Origin: Prochlorococcus sp. AG-355-P07
GTDB taxonomy: Bacteria; Cyanobacteriota; Cyanobacteriia; PCC-6307; Cyanobiaceae
Direction: 5' to 3'
DNA: 64,000 nt
Assembly (NCBI GenBank): GCA_003280575.1
Contig: QCEN01000004.1
Location: forward strand, 1 to 64,000
Shown: positions 55,848 through 64,000 of the stretch, in pieces
How the letters are laid out: every line of letters starts with the position of its first letter
Numbering within the stretch: the stretch's first letter is position 1
The notes under the pieces: model-generated
What the model saw: only the letters and a program-made list of their open reading frames with translations
The model's database searches: none
Told to the model about the DNA's origin: nothing
Translations under genes and position numbers: made by a program

Positions 55848-56189
55848 TTAACCTGGTGGCCAATTCATTTTTCTTCCAGATAAAAAATGAATATGTAAAT
55901 GAAAAACTGTTTGTCCCGATTCTGCTCCAGTATTAATTACTGTTCTCCAATTAGTTAAATTTTTTGATTTAGCTATTTTGCTACCAACAAAAAGTAAATG
56001 CCCTAATAAATTTGCATCTTCTTCAATAGAATCTAATAGACTAATAATTGGCTTTTTTGGAATCACTAAAAAATGTACTGGTGCTTGCGCTTGGATATCA
56101 TTAAACGCAATACAAAAATCATCTTCATAAAGCTTATCGCAGGGTATTTCTTCATTAATTATTTTTTGAAATATTGTAGTTTCAGTCAT
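55848..56189 (-). CDS. HIT-family nucleotide hydrolase/transferase
   Basis: 113 residues ending in HLHIHFLSGRKMNWPPG, the HxHxH active-site triad of the HIT (Hint/PKCI) branch. Other family segments: IFQKIINEEIPCDKLYEDD and FNDIQAQAPVHFLVIPKK. Hydrolyses adenosine phosphoramidates in relatives. Its start overlaps the end of def by 8 bases. Confidence 0.93.
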   Translation of the reverse strand: MTETTIFQKIINEEIPCDKLYEDDFCIAFNDIQAQAPVHFLVIPKKPIISLLDSIEEDANLLGHLLFVGSKIAKSKNLTNWRTVINTGAESGQTVFHLHIHFLSGRKMNWPPG

Positions 56190-56799
56190 TAGATTGATTA
56201 ATAGAAATTACGTCTTTTTCGTTGAACCCTTCCTTTATAAGTTCTTTATTCAAATCATCTTTTGATGTAACTCTATCAACAAATAATATTCCGTTTAAGT
56301 GATCCATTTCGTGTTGAATACACCTCGCTAGAAGTCCATCTGCTTTCATTTTACGTGGCCTCCCCATTTCATCTCTAAATTTTAATTTTATAGTTGATGG
56401 TCTTACTACATTTAAATATACGCCAGGGATACTCAAGCAGCCTTCTTCGTATGAATTAAGGGTTGTTCCAAAGTCTGTAATTTCTGGATTGATTAATATT
56501 AGAGGTTCTGCTGCTGAATCTTCAAAATTTACATCTATGACAAGAAGCTCTTTGTTGATACCAATTTGAGGTGCTGCAAGTCCGATTCCTTTAGCTGCGT
56601 ACATGCTTTGAAGCATTTCTCTAGCAAGTTTTCTAATCGATTCGTCAACCTTAGTTATTCTTTTGGAATTTTGTCTTAATACATCATCACCAAGTTTATA
56701 AATATCTAGAGATGGCTTACCTGTTTGTTCTTTTGCAATTTTTTCTGAGCTGCCATTTGTTCTTGACTTTTTTGCAAGTTGTGAAAAATGGTTTGCCAC
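56182..56799 (-). CDS. def: Peptide deformylase
   Basis: Removes the formyl group from new proteins. The three family motifs are present: GIGLAAPQIG, EEGCLSIPG (metal Cys) and QHEMDHLNG (metal His pair). Length 205 aa with an N-terminal extension of about 35 basic residues, as in cyanobacterial PDF1B types. HIT follows with an 8-base overlap. Divergent from the S9 peptidase over 76 bases. Confidence 0.96.
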   Translation of the reverse strand: MANHFSQLAKKSRTNGSSEKIAKEQTGKPSLDIYKLGDDVLRQNSKRITKVDESIRKLAREMLQSMYAAKGIGLAAPQIGINKELLVIDVNFEDSAAEPLILINPEITDFGTTLNSYEEGCLSIPGVYLNVVRPSTIKLKFRDEMGRPRKMKADGLLARCIQHEMDHLNGILFVDRVTSKDDLNKELIKEGFNEKDVISINQSND

Positions 56800-56875
56800 G
56801 TTGAAAAAGTTTTTAGATAAAAGTTTAGCTATAAAAATACTAGCACTTTAATTTACTTTCTTTATATTTTTTTAA

Positions 56876-58801
56876 ATGAGTAATGATGATAAGTTAAAAG
56901 TTAGGCAAACTGAATCTAAAAAATATGCTTTCAAGGAATTAATTATTATTAGGGATACCATTTTTTGGATTGATTTTTTTGGTGAAGGTCAAAATGAAAA
57001 TGCCATTTTTGCAAGACCATTTAATGTTAAAGAGGCTATCCCCCAGCAATTAACAAGTAAAAAATATAATATTAAAAATAATTTTCATGGATATGGTGGT
57101 AAATCTTATAAATGTATAAATTTTAAAAATAATTTTTATTTGATATGGATAGACCAGATTACCAAGGCAGTATGGTTTCAAATTTTTAAAGAGGCAACGT
57201 CAACTGATAGAAGCCAAAATAAATATCTCGTTTCAGTTCAAGAACCTAATCAACTATCTAAATCAATTGATGGAAATTTTGATTCTTCATTTGTCATTTC
57301 TGAAAAAAATTTATTGTATGGAATTTGCGAAATAAATAATAGAGATTATTTATTTTCTTTAAATTTAAAAAAAACTAAACAAGATATTCATCTAATAAAA
57401 AAATTTAAAAATTTTGCTGGAGAATTATCTTCCAATAGATCTGCTAACTTACTTTCCTGGATAGAGTGGGATTCTCCATATATGCCCTGGGAGAAAAATG
57501 AGCTGTTTTTTGCTCAAATAAATCAAGATGGTGAGATACAAAAAATAAAAAAGTTCTCAAATCAGCTGATAAATTCGCGAAAAAACGTTTCTTTTTTTCA
57601 ACCCTATTGGATAAGTGAAACACATTTGGTATGTTCTGAAGATAGTTCTGGATGGTGGAACTTATTGTTTTTAGATGTTAGTGAAATTGAGAATATTTTT
57701 ATTAAGAAAAGAGTAGAGAGAAGTTTGATTGAATATGGAGCACCACAATGGGTCACTGGAATAACATTTTTTTCAGGGAATAAAAAAAATTTATTTTGTG
57801 TAGCAAAAAAAGAAAATAGTTTAATATTGGAACAATATAAAGATTTTGAATTTGTTAAAGAATTTTCTACTCCTTTTACCTCAATTAGTGATTTCAGTGT
57901 TTTTAGGAAAAAAGTTCTTTTAAAGGGTTATGGAGCTGATTTTTTGGGAATTGTATTTGAAATTGATTTTGCGAAAAAAGTTTTATCAAATTTTTCTGAG
58001 CAGATATTTTTTGATCATATAAAAGATTTTTCAAAACCTGAAACATTTTGGTTTAAAGGTTTTGAAGATAAATCAACTCATTGTTTTCTTTATAGACCGC
58101 TTGTTGAAAATTTTAGAAAGCCACCGCTCCTTGTTAGAGCACATAGCGGACCAACTTCATGTTTTAATGGATCATATAATTCTGAAGTTCAATATTGGAC
58201 GTCGAAGGGATTTTTTGTTGCTGAAGTCAATTATGGAGGATCATCAGGATTTGGCAAAGCATATAGAGAGAGGTTGAATTATAAATGGGGTATCGTTGAT
58301 TCTTATGATTGCAAAGCACTAGCTCTTGAATTGATTAAATCAAATCAAGTTGATAATGAAAAAGTAGTAATTTTTGGGAATAGTGCTGGCGGGTTAACTG
58401 CTCTAAATTGTTTATTATATGGTTCTATTTTCACAGCAGCAATTTGTAAATATCCTGTTATTGATTTAAAGGATATGCATTACAATACTCATAGGTTTGA
58501 AAAAGATTATTTAAAATCTTTGGTAGGAAATTATACAAAAGACCAAGAAGATTACATAAATAGATCACCGATAAATCATATTAAAAAAATAAAAAAACCT
58601 ATCTTATTGTTTCATGGAAAAAAAGATACAGTTATTTCTTATAAACAAACTTTAAAAATTCAAGAAATTTTGATTCAGAATAATAAATATTCAGAAGTTA
58701 TTTTTTTTGATAATGAAGGTCATGGTTTTAAAAATATTGAAAATAAAAAATTAGTAATGCAAAAATCTCAGGAATTTTTAAAAAATGCTTTGAAAATTTA
58801 A
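56876..58801 (+). CDS. S9-family prolyl-oligopeptidase-like peptidase
   Basis: 641 residues: a beta-propeller N-terminal part (about 30-370), then an alpha/beta hydrolase domain. The catalytic Ser is in GNSAGGLTA near residue 505, the Asp in HGKKDTVIS near 583 and the His in DNEGHGF near 618. It lacks a signal peptide, so cytoplasmic. It cuts small peptides in relatives; role here unknown. Its last 4 bases overlap the convergent sufS. Confidence 0.88.
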   Translation: MSNDDKLKVRQTESKKYAFKELIIIRDTIFWIDFFGEGQNENAIFARPFNVKEAIPQQLTSKKYNIKNNFHGYGGKSYKCINFKNNFYLIWIDQITKAVWFQIFKEATSTDRSQNKYLVSVQEPNQLSKSIDGNFDSSFVISEKNLLYGICEINNRDYLFSLNLKKTKQDIHLIKKFKNFAGELSSNRSANLLSWIEWDSPYMPWEKNELFFAQINQDGEIQKIKKFSNQLINSRKNVSFFQPYWISETHLVCSEDSSGWWNLLFLDVSEIENIFIKKRVERSLIEYGAPQWVTGITFFSGNKKNLFCVAKKENSLILEQYKDFEFVKEFSTPFTSISDFSVFRKKVLLKGYGADFLGIVFEIDFAKKVLSNFSEQIFFDHIKDFSKPETFWFKGFEDKSTHCFLYRPLVENFRKPPLLVRAHSGPTSCFNGSYNSEVQYWTSKGFFVAEVNYGGSSGFGKAYRERLNYKWGIVDSYDCKALALELIKSNQVDNEKVVIFGNSAGGLTALNCLLYGSIFTAAICKYPVIDLKDMHYNTHRFEKDYLKSLVGNYTKDQEDYINRSPINHIKKIKKPILLFHGKKDTVISYKQTLKIQEILIQNNKYSEVIFFDNEGHGFKNIENKKLVMQKSQEFLKNALKI

Positions 58802-60051
58802 GAATTGATTTTTAGAAATTCAATAGTATCTTTTAATTTTTTTATAAACATATCAATTTCTTCTTTATTGGTTGTGAAATTCATGCTGATTCTAGCTGTT
58901 GATTTAATTCCAATGTATCTGTGAAGAGGTTGACAGCAATGGTGTCCACTTCTGATGCAAATTCCTTTTGAATCAAGAATTTCAGCAATATCATTTGAAT
59001 GTATATTTTTTATATAAAATGTGGCAAGTGAGGCTCTATCTGGATCAAGCTCCGGCGATGGACCTATGATTTCAATATTTTCTAATTGATTTAATTTTTC
59101 AAATAAATATTTCGTAATAGTCTTTTCATACTCATGAATTTCATTCAATCCAATATTGTTAATGTAATTGATTGCTTCTGCAAGACCTATTGCTTCTGCA
59201 ATGGCTGGAGTTCCAGCTTCAAATTTGTGTGGTAGCTCTGCCCAAGTACTTGTCTCTTCAAAAACATCTTGAATCATTTCTCCACCTCCAAAGAGAGGAG
59301 GCATTTTTTCTAGGATTTCTTTTCTTGACCAGAGGAAACCGATACCTGTAGGACCGCATAATTTATGTCCTGATCCAGCTAAAAAATCTATATTAAGATC
59401 AATCACATCCAGTTTTTGATGAGCCAAACTTTGGCATGCATCTATTAACACTAAAGAACCTTTTTGTTTAGCTAATTTAGTTATTTCTTTGATTGGATTA
59501 CAGCAACCTAGAGTATTACTAACATGAACTATGCTAACAATTTTTGTTCTAGATGTTAATTTTGATTTAAAGTCTTCTATATCTAATTTCCCATCTTTAT
59601 CTATACCTATAAATTTTAATTTGCATTTATTTTTTGCTGCAACCATTTGCCATGGAACAATATTGCTATGATGCTCCATTATTGATAAGAGAATTTCATC
59701 GTTTTCTTTTAACGAATATTCGCCCCATGATCTAGCTACTAGATTGATTGCCTCAGTAGCATTTCTCGTGAAAATAATTTCTTTTGCTGAATTCGCTTTT
59801 ATATATTGGCTAATTAAATATCGTGCATTTTCAAATTCTTCTGTTGCTTTAGCACTTAATTGATGTGCCCCTCTGTGTACATTGGCATTAAAGTTTTTGT
59901 AATATTCATCAATTTTTTTTAAGACTTGTATTGGTTTTTGTGTGGTTGCAGCATGATCTAAATAAATAATTTGCTCATTACTTTTTAAGTTCTTATTTAA
60001 AAGAGGAAAGTCTTTCTTCGTTATTTCAGGAAAATTTTGAATCGTTTCCAT
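58798..60051 (-). CDS. sufS: SufS, cysteine desulfurase
   Basis: PLP enzyme that mobilises sulfur from cysteine for Fe-S clusters. Seen: IYLDHAATTQKP at the start, NVHRGAHQLS, PLP Lys in GSGHKLCGPTG near residue 230, and the catalytic Cys loop SGHHCCQPLHR near 360. Length 417 aa. Last gene of sufBCDS; its start overlaps sufD's stop by one base, so translationally coupled. Confidence 0.96.
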   Translation of the reverse strand: METIQNFPEITKKDFPLLNKNLKSNEQIIYLDHAATTQKPIQVLKKIDEYYKNFNANVHRGAHQLSAKATEEFENARYLISQYIKANSAKEIIFTRNATEAINLVARSWGEYSLKENDEILLSIMEHHSNIVPWQMVAAKNKCKLKFIGIDKDGKLDIEDFKSKLTSRTKIVSIVHVSNTLGCCNPIKEITKLAKQKGSLVLIDACQSLAHQKLDVIDLNIDFLAGSGHKLCGPTGIGFLWSRKEILEKMPPLFGGGEMIQDVFEETSTWAELPHKFEAGTPAIAEAIGLAEAINYINNIGLNEIHEYEKTITKYLFEKLNQLENIEIIGPSPELDPDRASLATFYIKNIHSNDIAEILDSKGICIRSGHHCCQPLHRYIGIKSTARISMNFTTNKEEIDMFIKKLKDTIEFLKINS

Positions 60052-61268
60052 TAATTCTCGTTTAAAAGTTTATCAAGCAAATCCCATTTATCTTTTGAAA
60101 TGGGAATAAATGAAATTATTTCTTGAAAGTAAGAACTTAATTGTAGTTTACTTGCTTCTGTTAACGTGATCCCTCTTGTTCGCATATAAAAAAGTTCTTC
60201 TTCATTTAGTTGCGAAATTGTAGCCCCATGTTTGCATTTGACATCATCAGCAATTATTTCTAGTTGAGGTTTGGTATCTATTTGTGCGAGATTTGATAAA
60301 AGTAAATTTCTGCTTAATTGCGAAGCATCAGTTCTCTGGGCAATTTTCGGAACTATTATTGAACCTTCAAATATTGCATGTGATTTATCATCAGCAAGTG
60401 ATTTATTAATTTGATCTAGAAATCCATTTGGGCCATTAAATTCTATCTTTGTATAGGTTGAAATCTGTTCATCTTTTTTTGTTATTTGCATACCTTTGAT
60501 GTTTGTTTTAGCGTTACCCGCAGATTGTTTAATACTAATTTCAAATCTCGCGTAATTGAATTTGAAATGTAAAGATCCTAAGTTGTATGCACTATTTTTT
60601 TGTTGAATTACGTTGAGAGAATTTAATAGATTGGATCTGTTTTCACCGTAAGAAACAACACCATGATTTACGGAACTATTTTCTTTCAAGCAAAAGAAAG
60701 TTGATTGAGATAATGAAGAGTTTTCTTTACCAAGGTTTACTTGTAATAATTCAACATCACAATTCTTTTCTAAAAATATTACGAGGGTTTTTGCGTTTAA
60801 AGAATTACTTGATGCGTGACTAAAAATTTCAATAGGAGGAATTTTTGATCCATTTATTTTTAATCCCAAAATATTATTTTTACAACTTAAAGATAGATTT
60901 AGTAGGTCACTCCAATTTTCGTTTTGCTTAAAAAAAGATATCTGTTCCTTTATATATTTTTGTAATTCATCCTCACTTAATTTCTCTATTGAATAATTTT
61001 TCTCTATTAATTTAATTTGGCAATTCTCACCAATTATTAATCTAATAGTACTTTGAGAATTTTTCGGATATGGTATATCAAATTTTGAATCTTTTTCATT
61101 AACTGAGTACTCTAAAAAAGTTGACAATTTTGATTTATTTGAAAGTCTCCATAGTTCACTTTTAGGATTAGGGAGAGGGCTTGATTGTAATTTATGAAGA
61201 CAGATTTTTTGTATTTCTGTAAAGTTATCAACCGATTTATTAGTTTTTATTTTTTCAATAATTTCCAT
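60051..61268 (-). CDS. sufD: SufD, Fe-S assembly scaffold component
   Basis: 405 residues, beta-helix core of the SufBC2D complex. The conserved C-terminal half (about 250-350) contains KGMQITKK, HAIFEGSIIVPKIAQRTDASQ and ADDVKCKHGATISQLN, matching SufD/SufB shared segments (the QxxxxHxA region). The N-terminal part is more variable. Position between sufC (4-base gap) and sufS (1-base overlap) settles the assignment. Confidence 0.94.
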   Translation of the reverse strand: MEIIEKIKTNKSVDNFTEIQKICLHKLQSSPLPNPKSELWRLSNKSKLSTFLEYSVNEKDSKFDIPYPKNSQSTIRLIIGENCQIKLIEKNYSIEKLSEDELQKYIKEQISFFKQNENWSDLLNLSLSCKNNILGLKINGSKIPPIEIFSHASSNSLNAKTLVIFLEKNCDVELLQVNLGKENSSLSQSTFFCLKENSSVNHGVVSYGENRSNLLNSLNVIQQKNSAYNLGSLHFKFNYARFEISIKQSAGNAKTNIKGMQITKKDEQISTYTKIEFNGPNGFLDQINKSLADDKSHAIFEGSIIVPKIAQRTDASQLSRNLLLSNLAQIDTKPQLEIIADDVKCKHGATISQLNEEELFYMRTRGITLTEASKLQLSSYFQEIISFIPISKDKWDLLDKLLNEN

Positions 61269-61272
61269 TTGT

Positions 61273-62058
61273 TTAGGTCTCTTTTATAAAGTTATCAGTC
61301 CATTCATACCCTTTTTCCTCAAGCTCTAGAGCAAGATCACTCTCACCAGTTTTTATGATTTGCCCGTCTGACATAACATGGACATAATTTGGTTTAATTT
61401 CATCTAATAATCTTTGATAGTGGGTAATAAGTATAATTCCAGTTTGTGCATTAGATATTTTTTTAATTCCTGATGCCACTATTCTTAGAGCATCGATATC
61501 TAGACCAGAATCGGTCTCATCTAATATTGCTATCTTGGGCTCAAGTAAAGCCATTTGCAGAATCTCATTTCTTTTTTTTTCACCTCCAGAAAAGCCTTGG
61601 TTTACACTCCTTGATAGGAATGCGTGATCCATTTTTACAATTTCTAACTTTTCTTTAACTAATTCTTCAAAATCAAAAGTATCCAATTCTTCTTTGTTGA
61701 GGAATTTCCTTCTAGCATTAGTTGAAACTCTAAGAAACTCAAGATTACTTACTCCTGGAATCTCAATTGGATATTGGAAACCAAGAAAAATTCCTGATTG
61801 AGATCTCTCTTCAGGTTCTAGAGAGTTGATGTTTTCACCTAAAAATTTTATGTCGCCATTTGTAATACTATACGAGGGATGTCCTGCAATGATTTTCGAA
61901 AGAGTACTTTTGCCACATCCATTTCTTCCCATGATGGCATGGATTTCTCCTGGATAGACAGTAAGAGAAACCCCTTTTAAAATTGGGAGATTATCAGTAG
62001 ATGCAGAGAGATTTTCAACTTCTAAAATTGGATCTGATTCTTTCATTTTACTTTGCAT
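61273..62058 (-). CDS. sufC: SufC, Fe-S assembly ATPase
   Basis: 261 residues, ABC-type ATPase of the SufBCD complex. Walker [13 protein letters not shown] near residue 44, a Q-loop FLGFQYP, signature [13 protein letters not shown], Walker [12 protein letters not shown] and switch His ITHYQRLL. The [12 protein letters not shown] signature is characteristic of SufC. It lies 21 bases after sufB. Confidence 0.96.
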   Translation of the reverse strand: MQSKMKESDPILEVENLSASTDNLPILKGVSLTVYPGEIHAIMGRNGCGKSTLSKIIAGHPSYSITNGDIKFLGENINSLEPEERSQSGIFLGFQYPIEIPGVSNLEFLRVSTNARRKFLNKEELDTFDFEELVKEKLEIVKMDHAFLSRSVNQGFSGGEKKRNEILQMALLEPKIAILDETDSGLDIDALRIVASGIKKISNAQTGIILITHYQRLLDEIKPNYVHVMSDGQIIKTGESDLALELEEKGYEWTDNFIKET

Positions 62059-62079
62059 ATCAGTTTAGAAATTGATTAA

Positions 62080-63522
62080 TTAACCTACTGATCCCTCTAG
62101 TTTAAGTGCCAGTAACTTATCTGCTTCAGCAGCAAATTCCATAGGTAATTGATTAAATACATCTCTGCAAAAACCGCTGACCATCATAGATACTGCCTCT
62201 TCAAATTCTATACCTCTGCTTTGGAGATAAAAAAGTTGATCTTCTGAGATTCTACATGTGCTTGCTTCATGCTCAATTTCAGAATTGGGTTGTTGAGATT
62301 TGATGTAAGGGAATGTATTTGCAGAAGCTTGATCACCTATTAACATTGAATCACATTGACTGTAATTTCTTGATCCTTTAGCTTTTGTTCCCATTTTGAC
62401 AAGACCTCTATAGCTATTTTTTGAGTTACCTGCACTAATACCTTTGCTAACAATAGTTGATTTGGTCTTAGGACCAATATGGATCATTTTTGTGCCGGTA
62501 TCTGCTTGCTGAAGATTATTGGTGAGAGCCACTGAATAAAATTCTCCTATAGATTCTTCCCCTAAAAGAAGACAGCTAGGATATTTCCATGTAATTGCTG
62601 AACCTGTTTCAACTTGAGACCAGCTAATTTTACTTCTCTTACCTAAACATTTTCCTCTCTTGGTGACAAAATTAAAAATTCCTCCAATACCTTCTTCATC
62701 ACCAGCATACCAATTTTGCACTGTTGAATATTTTATTGAGGCGTCGTCTAATGCTATAAGCTCTACAACTGCTGCGTGTAGGGTATTTGTATCAAACATT
62801 GGAGCTGTACAACCTTCTAGATAACTTACAGAACTAGATTCTTCAGCAATGATTAGTGTTCTTTCGAATTGCCCTGAATCCCCACTGTTAATTCTGAAGT
62901 AGGAAGATAGATCCATAGGGCAGGTAACACCTTTTGGGATATAAACAAAAGAACCATCACTAAAAACTGCAGAATTTAGTGCTGCAAAATAATTATCACT
63001 ACTAGGAACTACTGTACCTAGATATTTTTCAATCAAATCAGGGTGATTTTTTACTGCTTCACTAATTGAGCAAAATATAACTCCATGTTCAGCAAGTTCT
63101 TCTCTAAAAGTTGTGGCAATAGAAACACTATCAAAGACAGCATCTACTGCTACATTTGTGAGTTTTTTTTGTTCAGTGAGGGGTATTCCTAATTTGTCAA
63201 AAGTCTCAAGAAGTTTGGGATCAACTTCATCTAAGCTAGAAATTTTCTCTTTTTGCTTAGGAGCAGAGTAATAAATAATATCTTGATAATCAATTTTTTT
63301 ATATCCTAATGCAGCCCAATCAGGCTCTTTCATTTTTTGCCATTTTTTAAAGGCTTTTAATCTAAAATTAAGAAGAAATTTTGGCTCTTCTTTTTTCTGT
63401 GAAATTAATTTTATGATATCTTCATTTAATCCCTTTTCTATTTTTTCAGTTTCAATATCAGTAACGAAACCATATTTGTAAGGCTCTTTTACTACATCTT
63501 TAACTAAATTTTCGTTGACCAT
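62080..63522 (-). CDS. sufB: SufB, Fe-S assembly scaffold
   Basis: 480 residues. Typical segments: [20 protein letters not shown] near residue 235, [16 protein letters not shown] (here AITWKYPS), [14 protein letters not shown] and the end [16 protein letters not shown]. First gene of sufBCDS (minus strand). ATG 63522 is directly followed upstream by an inverted repeat at 63523-63537. The operon supplies Fe-S clusters for photosystem I and ferredoxins, the main system in cyanobacteria. Confidence 0.97.
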   Translation of the reverse strand: MVNENLVKDVVKEPYKYGFVTDIETEKIEKGLNEDIIKLISQKKEEPKFLLNFRLKAFKKWQKMKEPDWAALGYKKIDYQDIIYYSAPKQKEKISSLDEVDPKLLETFDKLGIPLTEQKKLTNVAVDAVFDSVSIATTFREELAEHGVIFCSISEAVKNHPDLIEKYLGTVVPSSDNYFAALNSAVFSDGSFVYIPKGVTCPMDLSSYFRINSGDSGQFERTLIIAEESSSVSYLEGCTAPMFDTNTLHAAVVELIALDDASIKYSTVQNWYAGDEEGIGGIFNFVTKRGKCLGKRSKISWSQVETGSAITWKYPSCLLLGEESIGEFYSVALTNNLQQADTGTKMIHIGPKTKSTIVSKGISAGNSKNSYRGLVKMGTKAKGSRNYSQCDSMLIGDQASANTFPYIKSQQPNSEIEHEASTCRISEDQLFYLQSRGIEFEEAVSMMVSGFCRDVFNQLPMEFAAEADKLLALKLEGSVG

Positions 63523-63537
63523 GTTATCAAAAATAAC
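63523..63537. promoter_or_regulatory. Inverted repeat at the sufB start
   Basis: GTTAT-CAAAA-ATAAC: perfect 5-bp arms directly abutting the sufB ATG, where a ribosome site would be. A TATAAA-like -10 for sufB lies near 63553-63558 (minus strand). The repeat could be an operator or mRNA hairpin. It does not match the CAAC-N6-GTTG pattern I recall for SufR. Confidence 0.35.
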
Positions 63538-63617
63538 TTATTACAATTAGCTTTATACACTCTAACGAAAGATACCCCCAATATTAGGTTTTTTTCCTTT
63601 ATTAAAACTAAAAATTA

Positions 63618-63971
63618 ATGTCTAATCATCTTGATCCCTCGTCTAACCCATTAAACATAGAAACTATTCAAGAAATTGATAATCTTGATCTACCTATAAT
63701 GCAGAAACATCATTTAAGAATACTCGCTCATTGCCTTCAGATTTTAAAAATTATCAATTTAAATAATAGTTTGGAATATCAAAGTAAAAATCCCCTAAGA
63801 GAATGGTGTGATAACCAATCCAAAAAATTTGATGATAAAAAATTTAGTGATCTTTTTTATGAGCAGTTAGAATCCACTTCGAAAAAATTAAGTACTTTTT
63901 CAAAAACAATAGGTAAAAGTATTGAGGATTTAGAGATAGATGATTTAGTACTTCTAGTTGAACAACGCTGA
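63618..63971 (+). CDS. Protein of unknown function divergent from sufB
   Basis: 117 residues, mostly helical and charged: QEIDNLDLPIMQKHHLRILA, HCLQILKIINLNN, LREWCDNQSKKFDD, then a C-terminal SKTIGKSIEDLEIDDLVLLV. It has no helix-turn-helix or Fe-S Cys set, so it is not SufR, the regulator that is divergent from suf in Synechocystis. Two Cys (in AHCLQI and EWCDNQ) are isolated. Function unknown; its place beside sufB suggests a link to Fe-S metabolism or the next gene downstream, outside the window. 29 bases remain after its stop; nothing is seen there. Confidence 0.7.
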   Translation: MSNHLDPSSNPLNIETIQEIDNLDLPIMQKHHLRILAHCLQILKIINLNNSLEYQSKNPLREWCDNQSKKFDDKKFSDLFYEQLESTSKKLSTFSKTIGKSIEDLEIDDLVLLVEQR

Positions 63972-64000
63972 ATTCTCTTTTATTTAACTGATCCCGAAGA

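Overview
This is a gene-dense, AT-rich chromosomal segment from a cyanobacterium, very probably a high-light-adapted Prochlorococcus. The evidence is the low G+C, the photosystem II gene psbX followed by ycf66, an Hli (high-light-inducible) protein, a class C flavodiiron pair, cobalamin biosynthesis (cbiD), and a circularly permuted tmRNA whose tag reads ANKIVSFSRQTAPVAA. That tag matches my recollection of the Prochlorococcus tag. Most of the window is core housekeeping DNA with short spacers and many genes that overlap by a few bases.

Layout. 1-7.4 kb: the tail of an unknown gene, dus, a Tat-signal msrB, the grpE-dnaJ-TusA-like-rsgA run, then YbaB/EbfC, murB and murC on the minus strand. 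7.6-13.7 kb: gap2, thiL, a lumen-type cyclophilin, efp, accB, pdxA and an epimerase. 13.7-18.3 kb: small unknown genes, an HNH nuclease, a half-length AbrB membrane protein, a class V aminotransferase and cbiD. 18.3-27.8 kb: guaA, an orphan PD-(D/E)XK nuclease-like protein, two unknowns, a penicillin-binding protein 2, and a minus-strand flv3-flv1-FMN reductase cluster. 27.9-37.7 kb: alaS, speA, ndk, a glycine-oxidase-like FAD enzyme, gatB, coaE and argJ.

37.7-39.4 kb is the most accessory-looking part. The last 21 bases of argJ are repeated (20/21) 849 bp downstream. The two copies enclose a PEBP-family gene and three paired TACCAC-type motifs with an exact 11-bp period, which looks like the footprint of a site-specific integration. 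Next to it lie a small membrane protein and a ParA-like ATPase with an unusually GC-rich 3' end. 39.5-43.5 kb: an aldo/keto reductase, a 45-residue gene, the permuted ssrA, an rRNA methyltransferase-like gene, two membrane-associated proteins and a 45-residue single-span membrane protein.

43.5-53.5 kb: a small protein resembling the LigD 3'-phosphoesterase, smc, a double PRC-barrel protein, an LpxB-related glycosyltransferase, tRNA-Leu with anticodon AAG, accC, a YggT-family protein, psbX, ycf66 and hli. 53.5-64 kb: an SbmA/ABCD-type ABC transporter, a HIT protein, def, an S9 peptidase and the complete sufBCDS operon for Fe-S cluster assembly. A conserved-looking gene of unknown function, not a SufR-type regulator, is divergent from sufB.

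I did not find rRNA genes, insertion sequences, a CRISPR array or an integrase gene. The best candidates for something undescribed are the argJ-linked integration footprint, the ParA/small-membrane-protein pair, the LigD-PE-like mini-protein, and the three genes of about 45 codons missed by length-filtered gene calling.
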